Below are positions 6,164-7,887 of a stretch of DNA of 7,887 nucleotides, piece after piece. Within the stretch, counting starts at the first letter, position 1; each line of letters opens with the position of its first letter. The notes under the pieces are model-generated. The model searched no databases. It was not told where the DNA came from and was given only the letters and a program-made list of their open reading frames with translations. Where the stretch lies: assembly GCA_022701475.1 (NCBI GenBank), contig JAKOOI010000144.1, positions 1-7,887 on the forward strand. Reading direction: 5' to 3'. Position numbers and translations under genes: made by a program. The stretch comes from Weeksellaceae bacterium (GTDB lineage Bacteria > Bacteroidota > Bacteroidia > Flavobacteriales > Weeksellaceae).

Positions 6164-7868
6164 AAACAGGGAGTATGACCCATTAAAAGGCAGTTGTTCA
6201 TATGGTCAGAAGATCGTATTGGTTTGCCTCTGCCTTATCCTGAATATCAGCCTCATTTCATGTGTAATCAGAAAATCTGTACGTCATGTCCCCGATATCC
6301 GTCGGTATGCGCTTGAAATTCCTAAGGTCAGCAGGATCAATGATTCTACTTTTGATTTTAATCAAAACCATTTAACGAAAAATAAACAGCAGCTCTGGGA
6401 ACTATACATTACGGGAAACCCTTTACAGCTGGGCTATAATAATGGCGCGCTGACCCAGCGCCTGATGCAGAAACAGGAAGAAATCTTTTTTTCGAAAGTG
6501 CAGGGGTTTGTTCCGTCAAAATTCAGGCAGGACCTTTTACGAGGCTTCCTGAAATGGTACAACCGGAAAATGCACCTCAATATACGTGAAGACGATCAGG
6601 CGGAATTATATGGATTATCCAGGTATTCGTCAGACCAATATAATTTTATTGCACCTGAATTCCTGAGAATCATGTATTTGCATGGGGCCCATGACATTGG
6701 CCACGCGATGCAGGACCTGATGATGGTAGGCTGCACCTCGCTGGCCGTATGGGATGAAAGTACGGAGGACGGCGACCTGCTGATCGGCCGGAACTTTGAT
6801 TTTTATGTCGGGGATGATTTTGCTGAAAATAAACTGGTGGAAATGGTGGAACCCGAAACAGGAATTCCCTATCTGTCGGTCAGCTGGCCGGGCATGATCG
6901 GGGTGGTTTCAGGGATGAACCGGGAAGGCCTTACCGTAACCATCAATGCCGGAAAATCCAGGATTCCGCTCACGGCCAAAACACCGGTTTCCCTGGTGAC
7001 AAGAGAAATTTTGCAATATGCAAAAAATATCGATGAAGCTGTTGCCATCGCAAAAAAGAGAAAGGTTTTTGTATCGGAATCTATTCTGGTAGGCAGTGCG
7101 AATGACCGGAAAGCAGCAGTTATTGAAATTTCGCCGGATAATTTCGGAGTCTATGAAGTAAAAAATTCAAGCCGCATGCTCTGTACCAACCATTTTCAGT
7201 CAGAGGCCTACAAAAATGATAAAAGGAACCGGAAGCAGATTACGGAAAGCCATTCCCAATACCGCTATGAAAAACTGCAGGAGCTGTTGGAGAATAAAAA
7301 GCTGGATCCTGAAAAAATGGCGGCCCTTTTACGGGACCGTTCAGGCCTGAAGGGGAAAAAGATAGGTTATGGCAACGAAAAGGCGATCAACCAGTTGCTG
7401 GCCCATCATGCCGTAATTTTCTCTCCTGAGAAAAGATTGGTCTGGGTATCTTCCGATCCATATCAGCTCGGCGAATTTGTATGTTATGACCTGAATGACA
7501 TCTTTTCCGGTAAAAAAAACGGGAACTATCAGTTTTCGAGACCGGAAATGAATATCGGCCGGGATCCTTTCGCTGATTCCCGGGATTTTAAAAACTATGA
7601 AAGCTACAGGAAGCTGAATGCTGAAATTGAAAGAGCTTGTGCCAACAGCCAAGAAATACTTTCTGATGACCAGATCCGCCATTACCAGAGCCTGAATCCT
7701 GAGTTCTGGCTGGTATACCGGCAGGCAGGAAAATATTATCTGGAAAAAAAAGAATACCGGAAAGCCAAAGCAGCGTTTGAAAAAGCCCTGACGAAAGAAA
7801 TTACTACGGTGCCGGACAGAAAAAATACCGAGACATTACTGAGAAAAGTATTGAGAAAACTCAGATAA
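6156..7868 (+). CDS. C45-type autoproteolytic acyltransferase/hydrolase lipoprotein with C-terminal TPR-like repeat
   Basis: A complete 570-residue protein, GTG start at 6156 overlapping the previous gene by 8 bp. Residues 19-35 are a hydrophobic signal ending in the lipobox LISC, with Cys36 as probable lipidation site, so it should be an envelope lipoprotein. The central domain resembles acyl-CoA:6-aminopenicillanate acyltransferase-like NTN hydrolases. VGCTSLAVWD (191-200) gives Cys193 as the likely nucleophile exposed by self-cleavage after Gly192; GRNFDFYVGD (211-220) and SGMNREGLTVTINAG (252-266) follow, as in the family. Residues about 517-550 (starting FWLVYRQAGKYYLEKKEY) read as one TPR-like helical repeat. 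Members transfer or hydrolyse acyl groups on amides or esters. Coupling to the CrtI-like gene in a pigment cluster suggests an acyl transfer or hydrolysis step on the flexirubin ester or a lipid at the membrane; this is inference. No close characterised relative is recognised. Confidence 0.8.
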   Translation: MNKNREYDPLKGSCSYGQKIVLVCLCLILNISLISCVIRKSVRHVPDIRRYALEIPKVSRINDSTFDFNQNHLTKNKQQLWELYITGNPLQLGYNNGALTQRLMQKQEEIFFSKVQGFVPSKFRQDLLRGFLKWYNRKMHLNIREDDQAELYGLSRYSSDQYNFIAPEFLRIMYLHGAHDIGHAMQDLMMVGCTSLAVWDESTEDGDLLIGRNFDFYVGDDFAENKLVEMVEPETGIPYLSVSWPGMIGVVSGMNREGLTVTINAGKSRIPLTAKTPVSLVTREILQYAKNIDEAVAIAKKRKVFVSESILVGSANDRKAAVIEISPDNFGVYEVKNSSRMLCTNHFQSEAYKNDKRNRKQITESHSQYRYEKLQELLENKKLDPEKMAALLRDRSGLKGKKIGYGNEKAINQLLAHHAVIFSPEKRLVWVSSDPYQLGEFVCYDLNDIFSGKKNGNYQFSRPEMNIGRDPFADSRDFKNYESYRKLNAEIERACANSQEILSDDQIRHYQSLNPEFWLVYRQAGKYYLEKKEYRKAKAAFEKALTKEITTVPDRKNTETLLRKVLRKLR

Positions 7869-7887
7869 TACCTGCCATTTGCCGATA

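Overview
The window reads as the middle of an aryl-polyene (flexirubin-type) pigment gene cluster from a Bacteroidota bacterium, most likely class Flavobacteriia (a Flavobacterium or Chryseobacterium-like lineage). Three things point there. The truncated first gene is close, from memory, to the tyrosine ammonia-lyase of Flavobacterium johnsoniae. The start codons lack Shine-Dalgarno boxes and sit behind A-rich leaders. The gene set (ammonia-lyase, FabG-like reductase, FabB-like ketosynthase, dedicated acyl carrier protein, LpxL-like acyltransferase, CrtI/RetSat-like flavoprotein) is typical of flexirubin loci. Genus cannot be fixed from this window.

Layout: all six genes are on the + strand and nearly fill the window. 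1-990 is the C-terminal part of the ammonia-lyase, whose 5' end is outside. 1054-1785 is a FabG-like ketoreductase, 1884-3104 a FabB-like ketosynthase and 3109-3360 an acyl carrier protein. 3541-4425 is a membrane-anchored LpxL/HtrB-family acyltransferase, 4628-6163 an FAD-dependent oxidoreductase, and 6156-7868 a C45-type (penicillin acyltransferase-like) NTN hydrolase with a predicted lipoprotein signal and a C-terminal TPR-like repeat. No gap exceeds about 200 bp. There is no RNA gene, CRISPR array or insertion sequence that I can support.

How the genes may work together (pathway knowledge plus inference): the ammonia-lyase makes 4-coumarate from tyrosine as the aryl starter. The ACP carries the growing chain, the ketosynthase extends it, and FabG reduces each beta-keto group; the dehydratase and the other ketosynthase partners would be encoded outside the window. 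The LpxL-like and C45-like proteins are both candidate acyl-transfer or acyl-hydrolysis enzymes at the envelope, where the finished pigment resides. Either could form or remodel the ester between the aryl-polyene acid and the dialkylresorcinol. The flavoprotein may set or remove polyene double bonds.

Two things stand out. First, the ketosynthase has Tyr where FabB/FabF enzymes carry the second catalytic His (MTGY instead of MTGH). Second, two of the intergenic gaps are built from a degenerate 8-bp unit (ATGTAnCA), first in one orientation and then in the other, around a short spacer. These arrays end just before the start codons of the ketosynthase and the acyltransferase.
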